Positions 1 to 6,811 of a stretch of DNA of 20,486 nucleotides are shown here, piece by piece. The notes beneath the pieces are model-generated. The model did not search any database and was not told where the DNA came from. It saw nothing but the letters and a program-made list of their open reading frames with translations. Within the stretch, counting starts at the first letter, position 1. Each line of letters begins with the position of its first letter. The stretch covers positions 1 through 20,486 of the forward strand of contig NZER01000222.1 of assembly GCA_002690445.1 (NCBI GenBank). Reading direction: 5' to 3'. The DNA comes from Candidatus Pacearchaeota archaeon. Lineage in GTDB: Archaea > Nanoarchaeota > Nanoarchaeia > Pacearchaeales > GW2011-AR1. The translations under genes were made by a program, and so were the position numbers.

Positions 1-62
1 CATTGCACTTTTTTGTGTATGAGGATGAAGCGTGATAAGTCTGTGTAACCGGTTTGTACAGA

Positions 63-98
63 ACCCGCGTTACCCCAGTTCGATTCTGGGTGGTGGGA
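63..98 (+). tRNA. 3' half of a probable tRNA-Tyr, intron-containing or split (partial)
   Basis: Positions 63-98 fit tRNA residues 38-73. They hold the 3' anticodon-stem strand CCCGC, a 5-nt variable loop, T stem CCCAG/CTGGG around the loop TTCGATT, the 3' acceptor strand TGGTGGG and discriminator A. The 5' half is not in the 62 bases before it. Just upstream is TACA followed by GA, where an archaeal bulge-helix-bulge 3' splice site would lie for an intron between residues 37 and 38. TAC would pair with a GTA anticodon, and the implied C1-G72 pair with A73 is the known archaeal tRNA-Tyr identity, so Tyr is inferred. Positions 41-61 can fold into an 8-bp hairpin with two wobbles. The 5' exon may lie left of the window, or the gene may be a split half. 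A run of T (99-105) follows. Confidence 0.6.
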
Positions 99-105
99 TT
101 TTTTT
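99..105 (+). terminator. T-run after the tRNA
   Basis: Seven T residues directly follow the discriminator base. Short T-runs act as archaeal terminators. No hairpin other than the tRNA precedes it. Confidence 0.4.
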
Positions 106-130
106 GGTTGTTTATTCTTATACCGGAAAG

Positions 131-138
131 TTTAAAAA
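131..138 (+). promoter_or_regulatory. TATA box of the Doc/RHH cluster
   Basis: TTTAAAAA lies about 27 nt before the ATG at 162, the spacing seen throughout this window for leaderless starts. This is why 162 is preferred over the in-frame ATG at 141 or the upstream TTG at 54, which lies inside the tRNA region. Confidence 0.5.
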
Positions 139-161
139 ACATGTTACGTATATTTATACGT

Positions 162-497
162 ATGGATATACGTAAAGAAGATTTGTTAAGGATTAATAGG
201 GGATTTGGCGGGGGTTTAAGAAATGATGCTAGTTTGGACTTTGCTTTTGACAAACAAGAAGATAAGAAAATTGGACCTTATAAAAAATTAGCTTATTTGC
301 TTAGGGCAATATTGGTTGATCATCCTTTTACAGATGGAAATAAAAGAACAGCGATGTTTATTGTTCTGGCATTTTCACATGGGCAGGACAAGAGAGTAGA
401 TAGGGAGTTATTGCTGCATCAGATAGTGTCAATAGCTAAAAAAAATATCACTGACATACGGGTGATCTCAGACCGGGTGAAAAGTGCGGTGAAGTAA
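162..497 (+). CDS. Doc-like (Fic/DOC family) protein, probable toxin
   Basis: This 111-aa protein has the sequence HPFTDGNKRTA at residues 54-64. That is the Doc-type variant (HxFxxGNKR) of the Fic active site, with the histidine as general base and the asparagine/lysine/arginine loop binding the nucleotide triphosphate. Doc toxins transfer phosphate to a translation factor, while true Fic proteins with GNGR transfer AMP; the K in GNKR points to the Doc side. The length is close to phage P1 Doc (about 126 aa). It begins about 60 nt after a tRNA 3' half and ends 10 nt before the ribbon-helix-helix gene, so the two probably form a toxin-antitoxin operon with the toxin first. The family is clear; activity and target are inferred. 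Confidence 0.8.
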   Translation: MDIRKEDLLRINRGFGGGLRNDASLDFAFDKQEDKKIGPYKKLAYLLRAILVDHPFTDGNKRTAMFIVLAFSHGQDKRVDRELLLHQIVSIAKKNITDIRVISDRVKSAVK

Positions 498-507
498 TTA
501 ATGTAAA

Positions 508-735
508 ATGAAACAGCGAGAAATAAATAAAATATTGAAAGAGAACAAGGATTTGTTTGATGCTCTTGAGAGATATGATGAGACAAGAGAGCTGCCTTTT
601 CAGAGAAAGAAGATAAATCTGACTTTGTCAGTTGCAACTATAAATAAGTTGAAGAAGTTGCGGGATGAGACAGGTCAGCCGATTTCTCGGATTGTTGATG
701 GGTGTTTTGAAGATAAGAGGGTTGATGGCGTATAA
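508..735 (+). CDS. Ribbon-helix-helix-like protein, candidate antitoxin
   Basis: This 75-aa protein has a charged N-terminal helix (about residues 1-30) and then KKINLTLSVATINKLKKL and SRIVDGCF. A beta strand of alternating hydrophobic residues followed by two helices is the pattern of CopG/Arc-type ribbon-helix-helix DNA-binding domains. Such proteins commonly repress their own operon and neutralise a toxin. A GGTGA sequence lies about 15 nt before the ATG, within the end of the Doc-like gene. The stop codon lies inside the next gene: an ATG at 725 overlaps its last 11 bases, which suggests translational coupling. It could be antitoxin to the Doc-like protein, to the downstream protein, or to both. 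Confidence 0.65.
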   Translation: MKQREINKILKENKDLFDALERYDETRELPFQRKKINLTLSVATINKLKKLRDETGQPISRIVDGCFEDKRVDGV

Positions 736-1195
736 AGAAGAATTTGATTATTATATTTTCGTTGATTATTCTGAAAATTTAATTGGGTATATAATTGTTG
801 ATAAAGAGAAAATTGAAGAACTTTTGCTAAAGATTACTAAACTAAAACATTATACAAAATTGAAATATAAAAGGCAATATTTAAATTCAATGAAAAAACT
901 TTTTAGAAAAAATAAAATATTAGACTCTGTTGATAGACATAAAATAATTGAATTGAGACAAAATATAGAAATCTGTTCGGATATTTTTGATTTTTGCAAG
1001 AATAAGACCGATTCGAAAATATTTATTTCTGTGGATGATAGGCAATATAATGGATTTATGAGATTAGCTAAAATTTTAGCTGGAGAGAGATTTAAAATCA
1101 TTAAGGAAGGGAAGTTGAAAAAGGGTTCTGAGGAATATAAAATGAATTTAATTATAGACACATTACTAAATTTAAGGAGAAGAAAACAAAAGTGA
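725..1195 (+). CDS. Unknown 156-aa protein coupled to the RHH gene
   Basis: I do not recognise this family. The ATG at 725 overlaps the end of the RHH gene by 11 nt; a longer reading from 665 would run through most of the RHH gene's last third, so 725 is preferred. The protein is basic. Its N-terminus reads YYIFVDYSENLIGYIIVD, which could be a beta hairpin with acidic residues, and later come KIFISVDDRQYNGF and a C-terminal NLIIDTLLNLRRRKQK. Acidic residues at strand ends and a late conserved Asp helix are reminiscent of RNase H-fold proteins such as DUF3800, but this is a weak impression. Codons are strongly A/T-rich compared with the core genes. Its coupling to an RHH gene makes a second toxin or an accessory factor plausible. 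Confidence 0.7.
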   Translation: MAYKEEFDYYIFVDYSENLIGYIIVDKEKIEELLLKITKLKHYTKLKYKRQYLNSMKKLFRKNKILDSVDRHKIIELRQNIEICSDIFDFCKNKTDSKIFISVDDRQYNGFMRLAKILAGERFKIIKEGKLKKGSEEYKMNLIIDTLLNLRRRKQK

Positions 1196-1208
1196 ATATA
1201 GAGTAGTA

Positions 1209-1247
1209 GACCCGTCAACCCTACTAACCGCCTCTGGGGACGGGATT
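1209..1247 (+). repeat. Possible degenerate copy of the tRNA 3' end
   Basis: This 39-nt stretch keeps the blocks ACCCG, ACCC, CTGGG and GGGATT in the same order and over the same total length as 62-100, the tRNA 3' half plus two T's. It cannot form a T arm. It lies just after the three-gene cluster and may be an eroded attachment-site copy; chance similarity of GC-rich words is the alternative. Confidence 0.3.
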
Positions 1248-1272
1248 CGTCAGGGTCTGTTTCTCTATGGAA

Positions 1273-1291
1273 TAAGTAAGTAAGTAAGTAA
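1273..1291 (+). repeat. TAAG tetranucleotide microsatellite
   Basis: Four TAAG units plus TAA, in the gap between convergent genes. No function is apparent. Confidence 0.85.
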
Positions 1292-1329
1292 TTTAAATGT
1301 TTCGGTTTTGTTTGATCTTTGTATATTGA

Positions 1330-2520
1330 TTATAAAATACCTACTACCAAAACCCCCCCGAGAGATTCAGTTTCCTGCTTAATTTCGGTGATGGTGGTAT
1401 TTTTTATTTGCTGGTGGTTGGTTTTTCTTTTTGTTAGTCTGTCTTTTTCTGTATTTAGGTTTGTGATGTCTGACTTTATTTTTTCAATTTCTTTTAATAA
1501 TGTTTTTGTGGGATCTTTTTGTGCTGCTTCTTTATTTTCGTTTTTGGCTTTAGCTATTTCTTGTTTTTTGGTGTTGATTTGTTCTGTTTTTTGTTGGATA
1601 AGGCTTGTGTTTATTTTAGCTTCTGACAGTAAATCTAGGAGGGCCTGGTTTTGGCTGTCTTTTTGAAAAGTTGCTTGGAAATTTTCTTTGTAATTTTTGA
1701 TCAGGTTCATTTTTTTCTCGTCAGAATGGAAAAGACTGCTGAGTTTTTTGAAATCAATAAGTTTTCTTAATTCTTTAATATCTTTTTCTAGTTGATCTTG
1801 GGCTAGTTTAGTTTGTTCTTGTTTTTTAAGATTGTCGAGATAGTCTTGGCTTGTTTTTATTTTTTCAATTTCTTGTAAGGCATTTTTTTCTTTTTCTATG
1901 GTGGTTTTTATTTTTTCGTCTGTGGTTGTTATTTCTAGGTTGATTTTGTTAGTTGTTGTTTTTATTTTGTTGAGTTGGTTGAATTTAGATTGGATTTGCG
2001 GGATTTTTTCAAGTGTGTTGATTGTTTTTTGATTTTCATTGAATAACTGGGTGAAGTATTGGGAGAGGTTTGATATTCCTTGTTTTACTGCTGCGATTTG
2101 GTCGCCAATAAGGAAGGTGGCTCTTTGGTAGAAAAGGTAGGAGTGTTTGTCAAAGTCTGAGAAGATTTTGTTTATGTCTTTGATAAATTGCTGGAGGTCT
2201 TGCTTTTCTGTTTGATTGAGTTCTTTTGTGAAGATGTCTACGTAAATGAGGTATTTTTCAAGACTTTGTTTTACAATTATTTTTGCGCGGTCTTCGACTT
2301 TTTTTGATTCTATGTCAATTTCTTTGAGGACCTTAACTTTTGTGTTGAGTTCGCTAGTAAACAAGCTGATCTTTTGTTTTATTGATTCTAGAATCTCTTT
2401 TTCTTTTTCTCTTGCTTCCTTTGCCTTGTTATTGAGCCAGTTTTCAATTTCGCTAAAAGCTATTTTTTCTGGTTCAGGTTCTGCAGGTTTCTTTTTTCTG
2501 AAAATGTCTAGTATTCCCAT
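1330..2520 (-). CDS. Long coiled-coil protein, unknown function
   Basis: This 396-aa soluble protein begins MGILDIFRKKKPAEPEPEK, a short basic head with a Pro/Glu linker. The rest is almost wholly Lys/Glu/Gln/Asn/Ile/Leu-rich helix with heptad-like spacing (about residues 25-380), interrupted around 130-170 by FDKHSYLFYQRATFLIGDQIAA. There is no signal peptide, Walker motif or zinc hook, so it should not be called SMC or SbcC despite the coiled-coil look. The C-terminus ends in a glycine/hydrophobic tail, GGVLVVGIL. A TATAAA-type box sits about 26 nt upstream, implying a leaderless single-gene transcript. A structural or scaffolding role is possible, but nothing in the sequence fixes it. Confidence 0.85.
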   Translation of the reverse strand: MGILDIFRKKKPAEPEPEKIAFSEIENWLNNKAKEAREKEKEILESIKQKISLFTSELNTKVKVLKEIDIESKKVEDRAKIIVKQSLEKYLIYVDIFTKELNQTEKQDLQQFIKDINKIFSDFDKHSYLFYQRATFLIGDQIAAVKQGISNLSQYFTQLFNENQKTINTLEKIPQIQSKFNQLNKIKTTTNKINLEITTTDEKIKTTIEKEKNALQEIEKIKTSQDYLDNLKKQEQTKLAQDQLEKDIKELRKLIDFKKLSSLFHSDEKKMNLIKNYKENFQATFQKDSQNQALLDLLSEAKINTSLIQQKTEQINTKKQEIAKAKNENKEAAQKDPTKTLLKEIEKIKSDITNLNTEKDRLTKRKTNHQQIKNTTITEIKQETESLGGVLVVGIL

Positions 2521-2541
2521 GAGATAGGTGGGGATGGGGGG

Positions 2542-2549
2542 TTTATATA
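2542..2549 (-). promoter_or_regulatory. TATA box of the coiled-coil gene
   Basis: TATATAAA on the minus strand is centred about 25 nt upstream of the ATG at 2520, as expected for leaderless transcription. Confidence 0.6.
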
Positions 2550-2618
2550 TTTCTCTGAATTTGTGTTGGCGAAAATCTACTCACAATTTGCTCTTGGTGG
2601 TTTTCGCATTATTATTGT

Positions 2619-2735
2619 CAAGAGCGAATTGTTCGCCGCCTAAATCAGCTTTCGATTTTCGCCCTGCATTTATTAATCAATAATCATCTTTCCTTATCGT
2701 AAAATACTAAATAGATTATTAAGAGAATTGTTTTC
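2619..2735. repeat. Diverged dispersed repeat, copy A
   Basis: This non-coding stretch resembles 16357-16470. Both begin with AAGAGC-AATTG, pass through CTGCATTT and share the core TATCGTAAAAT-CT-AATAGA-TAT, followed by GAATT, with small indels between blocks. It fills most of the 250-bp gap between two minus-strand genes. No ORF is visible in it. It could be a structured RNA or a decayed non-autonomous element. Confidence 0.55.
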
Positions 2736-2779
2736 TAATTATAGACCGAGCGGAGCGAGGAGTATGGGGCTGGGCGGAT

Positions 2780-4135
2780 TTATTCATCCCGGCTTGTCTG
2801 CTCGCTGAGGAAGAAAACCTTATTAGATTCAACTTCGTGGATTTCGTTGTTGATTTCAAATGTGGAAAAAGCTTTTGGGAGGGAGAATTTCCCGACGACC
2901 CCAATCTTTGAATAAATTATATAGCTGAAAACTCTTTCTTCTCCGGAGTTTAGGGTGCCGAGGTTCCACTGGATTTTTCTGTTTGTTGTGTCTATTCTGT
3001 CTGGTTTTGAAGTTCCGAATTTTTTATAGATTTTGACAACTGCGGGGATTCTGTCTATGAGGGAAACGTTTTCTACATGGTTTCTTGACCTGACAGAAAG
3101 TTTGACTCTTAGAGCAAATTCTCCGCCTTTTGTTTTTATTGGAGAAACTGATTTTGTTATTTCCACTTTTGTTTGGATAAATCTTTTGAAGCCCCAGATA
3201 ATTAAGATGGATGCGACGATGATTAGCAGTGGGAAGATGTAATTTGTTTTGATTTTGATTGTGAAGACTTCGGTGGGTTTTAGTTGTTGGTTCCATTGGT
3301 ATGTTATTGTGAAGCCGGTTCTGTCAATAGAGATTGGTTCGGTGTTGAAGGAGGTGAATAATCTTGATAAGATGTTTTTTTTCACAACTATCTGGACGTT
3401 TTCGTTGATATTTCCTGAATTAATTTTTGTGATGGTTTTGGTTCTGATTAGAAATCCTGCGCTGTCTTGTTCTGTGACAATGTTCTTTTTTTCTCCGATG
3501 TGGATTTTGCCTTCGATGATTTTTTCTCCATTTATTGTTTCAAATTCTGCTTGGATTATGTAGGTGCCTGCTCGGGTTTTTTTTAATTTGTTTTTGTCTA
3601 CTTTGACTGTGATTTCTGTTTTTTCTAGTGGTTCTAAGTCAAATTCTTTTTCTGTTTCAAAAATAGCTGAGGTGAATTTTGCTTTTAGGTTTTGGAGGGA
3701 GATTTTTTCTTTGGTTCTGATGTAGAAAGTTATTTCATTTGATTCTGGGTCAATTGCGTCGGAGCTGATTTCGATTGCGTCTTCGAGGTCTACGATTTTT
3801 GCTGTTAGTTTGCTTTGTGTTTCTCCGACGTGATAGCTGAAGGTGTAAGAGCCGCGTTCTGTGAGTTGTGTTCGGGGGTAGACGAAAATGTTTATTTTGT
3901 TTGTGCCTTTGGTGAAATAAAACGGACTGGTGGGCAGTATTTCTACGTCGGTTAGGGTGTAAATTGTGTAGCTTCCTTCTGCAGCGTTGGTGATTGTTAG
4001 GGTGAATTGGGCGGGGTGGTTGAATTCGGGGATTATGACATTGCTTTCTGATTCTGATTTGATTGTTAGGGCGGAGATTGAATTAAGGGAGATGGTTAGT
4101 AAGACTACAAGTAAAATGAGGCGGGCTGATTTCAT
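2780..4135 (-). CDS. Exported, membrane-anchored protein with DUF11-like C-terminal domain
   Basis: This 451-aa protein starts with a typical signal peptide (residues 1-22, basic start, LILLVVLLTISL core, Ala-Leu boundary). Residues 23-295 are beta-rich with repeated Ig-like strand patterns, as in archaeal surface proteins. A single transmembrane helix lies at about 300-316 (FPLLIIVASILIIWGF), followed by a basic FKRFIQTK stretch. The last 130 residues contain NVSLIDRIP, IQWNLGTLNSGEERVFSY and a glycine/proline-rich end, resembling DUF11-type repeat domains. Basic residues after the helix place the C-terminal domain inside the cell, an unexpected side for such a domain. A TTTAAAAAA box lies 25-30 nt upstream of the ATG. 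Role unknown; cell-envelope attachment is plausible. Confidence 0.8.
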   Translation of the reverse strand: MKSARLILLVVLLTISLNSISALTIKSESESNVIIPEFNHPAQFTLTITNAAEGSYTIYTLTDVEILPTSPFYFTKGTNKINIFVYPRTQLTERGSYTFSYHVGETQSKLTAKIVDLEDAIEISSDAIDPESNEITFYIRTKEKISLQNLKAKFTSAIFETEKEFDLEPLEKTEITVKVDKNKLKKTRAGTYIIQAEFETINGEKIIEGKIHIGEKKNIVTEQDSAGFLIRTKTITKINSGNINENVQIVVKKNILSRLFTSFNTEPISIDRTGFTITYQWNQQLKPTEVFTIKIKTNYIFPLLIIVASILIIWGFKRFIQTKVEITKSVSPIKTKGGEFALRVKLSVRSRNHVENVSLIDRIPAVVKIYKKFGTSKPDRIDTTNRKIQWNLGTLNSGEERVFSYIIYSKIGVVGKFSLPKAFSTFEINNEIHEVESNKVFFLSEQTSRDE

Positions 4136-4205
4136 GAGAAGTTTATGTTTGAATATTTTTTAAAGATTGTGGTGGTGGAGTTTTTGGGATGTTCTTGGTG
4201 GAGTG

Positions 4206-4252
4206 GGCGAGCCTTGGGCTCGCGGATTTATAATTATTTGCGCCTTCGGCGC
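4206..4252. repeat. REP-like hairpin pair, copy 1
   Basis: Two hairpins sit close together: GCGAGCC-TTG-GGCTCGC (4207-4223) and GCGCC-TTC-GGCGC (4240-4252). The first, with its flank GATTTA, matches 13234-13258 at 24 of 25 bases; the second shares GCCTTCGGC and a following TTTG with 13282-13294. The segment is in the 170-bp gap between minus-strand genes and may act as a terminator or a REP-type element. Confidence 0.7.
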
Positions 4253-4310
4253 TTTGTGATTTGACCGCCCCCTTTTATCGCCCGACTTGTTCAACTTAAC
4301 TATCTTGTGA

Positions 4311-4499
4311 TCATTGCCCTGATTGTGTGCCAGGTGTTATTCGGAGGTCTTTTTCTGTTAAAATTTCTTTTATAGCTCGGTATTGGGCAGGGGTTACTCT
4401 CGAGCGGTAGGGTTTGGTTTTGTATCCATCTGAAATTGGAGGAGAGATGCTGATATTCCTTTTTCTATTGGTTGTTTGGGTTCTAGAATGTTTTTTCAT
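4311..4499 (-). CDS. Small basic hypothetical protein
   Basis: This 62-aa reading frame starts 19 nt after the stop of the upstream gene on the same strand, so it may be the second gene of that operon. It is basic with an N-terminal Lys/Arg/Thr/Asn-rich stretch and a C-terminal segment that could form a helix (PAQYRAIKEILTEKDLRI). No family is recognised and no clear Shine-Dalgarno is seen. The frame is open without obvious codon bias, so it is reported with modest confidence. Confidence 0.4.
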   Translation of the reverse strand: MKKHSRTQTTNRKRNISISPPISDGYKTKPYRSRVTPAQYRAIKEILTEKDLRITPGTQSGQ

Positions 4500-4518
4500 A
4501 TTAATTAGGCTTTGTTAA

Positions 4519-5019
4519 TTATTGCCTTCCGCTGAGGTTGAGGAATGCTTTGATTTGTTCAAAAAAGGAACTTGATTTTTGGATGAGGTTTCCTTCGTAT
4601 TGCTCCATTGTCGCTCGGATTATGTATTTGTCGTAAACTCCCCGCAGGAATTTCCACATTGGTTTGTTTTCCCATCGCTTTTCATAATCTCTTTCAAGGG
4701 TGCCTTTTACATCTATTTTTACTTCTCCTTTGTTTGTTTTTTGCTTCTGGCCTTCGATTTCAACTTCTGCGTCAGTCATTCCGAGAATAAGCCATTTCAT
4801 TTCAATTATGTTTCTAAAGTAATCTGAGATTTTCTTCTTTGCTACCCATTTTATTTTGACTTCTTTTCCAAATGATGTGACTTTTTCTTCGTATTTGTCT
4901 TCTGAGATGTCGTAGCCTTCTTCTTGGAGCCAAGTGAAGCAGAATTTGTATAGCTCGTCATAGTTGAAAAACCCTTTTTGTTTTACCTGCTGTTTGAATA
5001 CGTCTTGTTTTTCTGGCAT
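4519..5019 (-). CDS. Hypothetical 166-aa protein
   Basis: A soluble, charged protein with no recognised motif. It has an N-terminal helical segment (FNYDELYKFCFTWLQEEGYDI), a central alternating strand region (VTSFGKEVKIKWVAKKKISDYFRNIIEMKW, then AEVEIEGQK and EVKIDVKGTLERDYEKRW) and a C-terminal helical part rich in aromatic residues. This looks like an alpha/beta fold with a long beta sheet, but I cannot name it. The start has both a TTTAAATAT box about 40 nt upstream and a GAGG about 10 nt upstream, consistent with a short leader. A small basic ORF follows 19 nt downstream. Confidence 0.75.
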   Translation of the reverse strand: MPEKQDVFKQQVKQKGFFNYDELYKFCFTWLQEEGYDISEDKYEEKVTSFGKEVKIKWVAKKKISDYFRNIIEMKWLILGMTDAEVEIEGQKQKTNKGEVKIDVKGTLERDYEKRWENKPMWKFLRGVYDKYIIRATMEQYEGNLIQKSSSFFEQIKAFLNLSGRQ

Positions 5020-5129
5020 TTGGATTTCCTCTTTTATATTTTAGAATTAGTAGATATTTAAATCTTTTTGATTGGGTGTTTTTGTTTGTGGTTCGCAGGA
5101 TTTATAATGATGGTGTCTTTTTTGTTCTT

Positions 5130-5225
5130 ATGAAGTTTGAAATAGATATGAGCGGGTGTGATATTTTTAGGGATGGTTCTGTGGTGGGATCAACTTCCAG
5201 CAAGGAATTTTCTCATTCCTACTAG
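5130..5225 (+). pseudogene. Possible gene remnant or 31-codon ORF
   Basis: A TTTATAA box at about 5101 precedes an ATG at 5130 by the usual leaderless distance. The frame reads MKFEIDMSGCDIFRDGSVVG and stops after 31 codons. Its first part has the G-rich, C-poor codon style of the core genes, but its tail runs antisense into the end of the minus-strand 5167-6045 gene, whose composition differs. This looks like the promoter and start of a gene cut off when the neighbouring gene arrived. It could also be a genuine tiny protein. Confidence 0.35.
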
Positions 5226-6045
5226 TATAAAAAACATCTCCTTCTTTTTGACAAACCTCTCCATTATAGGGTATAGTTGTCCAGAATTTATATCCCACCT
5301 TGTTTTTATCTGAATTGCAACATATTCCTTCATATAATCTAGCCTCCTTATCTGGAACAACCACCTGAAAATAATTTCCTTCAACCAATTCTGAAATGTC
5401 TGATTTGATCATTTGGGGATATCTCACATTTTCCTCACGGTTCCTTGCAATCACTTCTAGATAGTCTTTTCCTTGCTTTAGAGCTTTGTTAAGACTTTCT
5501 ATATATCTTCGTGTATTTTCTTCAGAAGCATATGCTCCACCTTCCCCCCTTAGGACAGTTTCACATCTTAAAACAGCTTTTCTTAAATCATTTGGAATAT
5601 TCTCCCAAAAATAACCTCTTGCCCATTCATCTGGCATGTTTGCAAAGGGTTTTAGATTTGATAATCTTTGGGAAATAGTGTCTTCTTTTCTTTTAATATA
5701 TCCAAAATGAAGGTGTGTACCATCGCATAGATCCTCAGGATCCCCTTGATGGGTTGGTAATACTAGCCTCCTTCTGGTAAAAGCTTTAACTCCTTTGGCA
5801 AGCGAACCTTGGAGTAAAAAAGAAAGAGTATTCAAATAATTATGAAATAATAAGGTATCTTCATATGCTCTCACTTCTTGAGCATTTAAATACCTCCCCC
5901 CTACATTTCCAGTAATTGTTAGGCCCCTAACAGGGAAAGCCCAGCTAATCTCTTCTAGTGTAGGCAAAGCTATTTGAGGAGTCCCCTGGTCTACTTCTCG
6001 TGCAATTTCTTTTACTCTTCCAATCGGAATTTGAAAATTTTCCAT
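5167..6045 (-). CDS. Unrecognised 292-aa protein
   Basis: I do not recognise the family. The protein is soluble, with no signal peptide or membrane segment. Visible parts are an N-terminal region with a glycine-rich strand-turn (GLTITGNVGGRYLNAQE, about residues 41-57), a helical stretch with FHNYLNTLSFLLQGSLAKGVKAFTRRR, then DLCDGTHLHFGYIKRKED (His-rich, about 105-122), a helical middle and a beta-rich C-terminus (NYFQVVVPDKEARLYEGICC). The HLHFGY segment could hold catalytic or metal-binding histidines. A TTTATAAATAAA stretch lies 15-25 nt upstream of the ATG. Base use is AT-rich and unlike the flanking genes, and its 3' end overlaps a possible truncated gene, so transfer is likely. Confidence 0.8.
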   Translation of the reverse strand: MENFQIPIGRVKEIAREVDQGTPQIALPTLEEISWAFPVRGLTITGNVGGRYLNAQEVRAYEDTLLFHNYLNTLSFLLQGSLAKGVKAFTRRRLVLPTHQGDPEDLCDGTHLHFGYIKRKEDTISQRLSNLKPFANMPDEWARGYFWENIPNDLRKAVLRCETVLRGEGGAYASEENTRRYIESLNKALKQGKDYLEVIARNREENVRYPQMIKSDISELVEGNYFQVVVPDKEARLYEGICCNSDKNKVGYKFWTTIPYNGEVCQKEGDVFYTSRNEKIPCWKLIPPQNHP

Positions 6046-6059
6046 ATTTTTAAGAGAAT

Positions 6060-6144
6060 TTATTTATAAATCTTTCCTATTTGTAACTACTTATTAGGTA
6101 ATACAATATAAATTTAACTGCCCCTAAGGTTATTTATAAATCTT
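6060..6144. repeat. Pair of 15-bp direct repeats containing TATA-like sequence
   Basis: TTATTTATAAATCTT occurs at 6060-6074 and again at 6130-6144. The first copy is the likely promoter of the 5167-6045 gene. The second lies just after the stop of the CBS gene. They bracket a 55-bp AT-rich stretch with no gene. Confidence 0.6.
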
Positions 6145-6151
6145 ACTGGAT

Positions 6152-6715
6152 TCACTTTTTCTCGTAGCAAGGGGAGCAAATCCACATGTTATCGTCTTGG
6201 GTTAGAAGGTCTTGTTCGCCGCATTCTGCGCACATTCCGAGTTTTCGCGGTTTTTTTCTCTGATGTTTTTTGAGTTTGTCTGTTTCTTCCCGGATTTTCA
6301 TTGTTTCAGCTATTGAACTGAATAAGTCTGGCGAGATTTTGAAAATGTCTTTTGTTGTGAGCATTCCTATGACTTTTTTGTTTTCAACTACTGGGAGACG
6401 CCGGGTTTTCTTTTTTCTGATTTTTTTGAGTGCTTCTGTTATGTCTGCAGATGGTTTTATTGTGACGACTTTGCGTTTCATTAGGTCTTTTGCGAAAATG
6501 TTAGCGAGGTCTTTTTTTGATTTTTTGACAACTGCCCAGACAATGTCTTTTTCTGTTAGAATTCCTTTTAGTTTTCTGGAGTCTTTTTCTTTGATAATGA
6601 GGCTGCCGACCCGTTTTTTGATCATGGTTTTGGCGCATTTTTTTAGGTTGGTTTCGGGGGTGACCCAGATAAAATTTCGCGTCATTAAATCGCCTACTTT
6701 TACTCTTGTTTTCAT
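6152..6715 (-). CDS. CBS-domain pair protein with C-terminal zinc ribbon
   Basis: This 187-aa protein has two CBS domains, about residues 8-68 (VGDLMTRNFIWVTPETNL ... KGILTEKDIVWAVV) and 74-131 (AKDLMKRKVVTIKPSADI ... VIGMLTTKDIFKI). Together they form a Bateman module, which binds adenine nucleotides or similar ligands. A basic linker follows, then a zinc ribbon with cysteines C162, C165, C180 and C183. CBS plus zinc-ribbon proteins are widespread in archaea; their targets are usually unknown. A symmetrical TATTTAAATA box is centred about 24 nt upstream of the ATG, implying a leaderless transcript. It is divergent from the small cysteine-motif gene at 6812. Family call is firm; physiological role is not. 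Confidence 0.9.
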   Translation of the reverse strand: MKTRVKVGDLMTRNFIWVTPETNLKKCAKTMIKKRVGSLIIKEKDSRKLKGILTEKDIVWAVVKKSKKDLANIFAKDLMKRKVVTIKPSADITEALKKIRKKKTRRLPVVENKKVIGMLTTKDIFKISPDLFSSIAETMKIREETDKLKKHQRKKPRKLGMCAECGEQDLLTQDDNMWICSPCYEKK

Positions 6716-6811
6716 GTTTTAACAAAGGTGTTTTTATTTAAATATCTTTAGTACTTTTTTTTAGTTACAGCAGATAATAAGATTTATAAGTTGGTTATGA
6801 CTTGGTTAGTT

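Noticed and set aside
54..161. Longer start for the Doc-like protein from a TTG at 54 or ATG at 141
   Set aside because: The TTG lies in the tRNA region and the TATA box at 131 points to a start near 162; the extra residues have no Fic-family pattern.
1273..1291. CRISPR-like repeat
   Set aside because: Only a TAAG microsatellite without spacers; no CRISPR array or cas gene is seen in the window.
1319..1666. 115-aa hydrophobic plus-strand frame
   Set aside because: It is the complement of the Lys/Glu-rich coiled-coil gene; such complements always look hydrophobic and Phe/Ser-rich.
1330..2520. SMC/SbcC-type ATPase for the long coiled-coil protein
   Set aside because: No Walker A, Walker B, signature motif or zinc hook is present.
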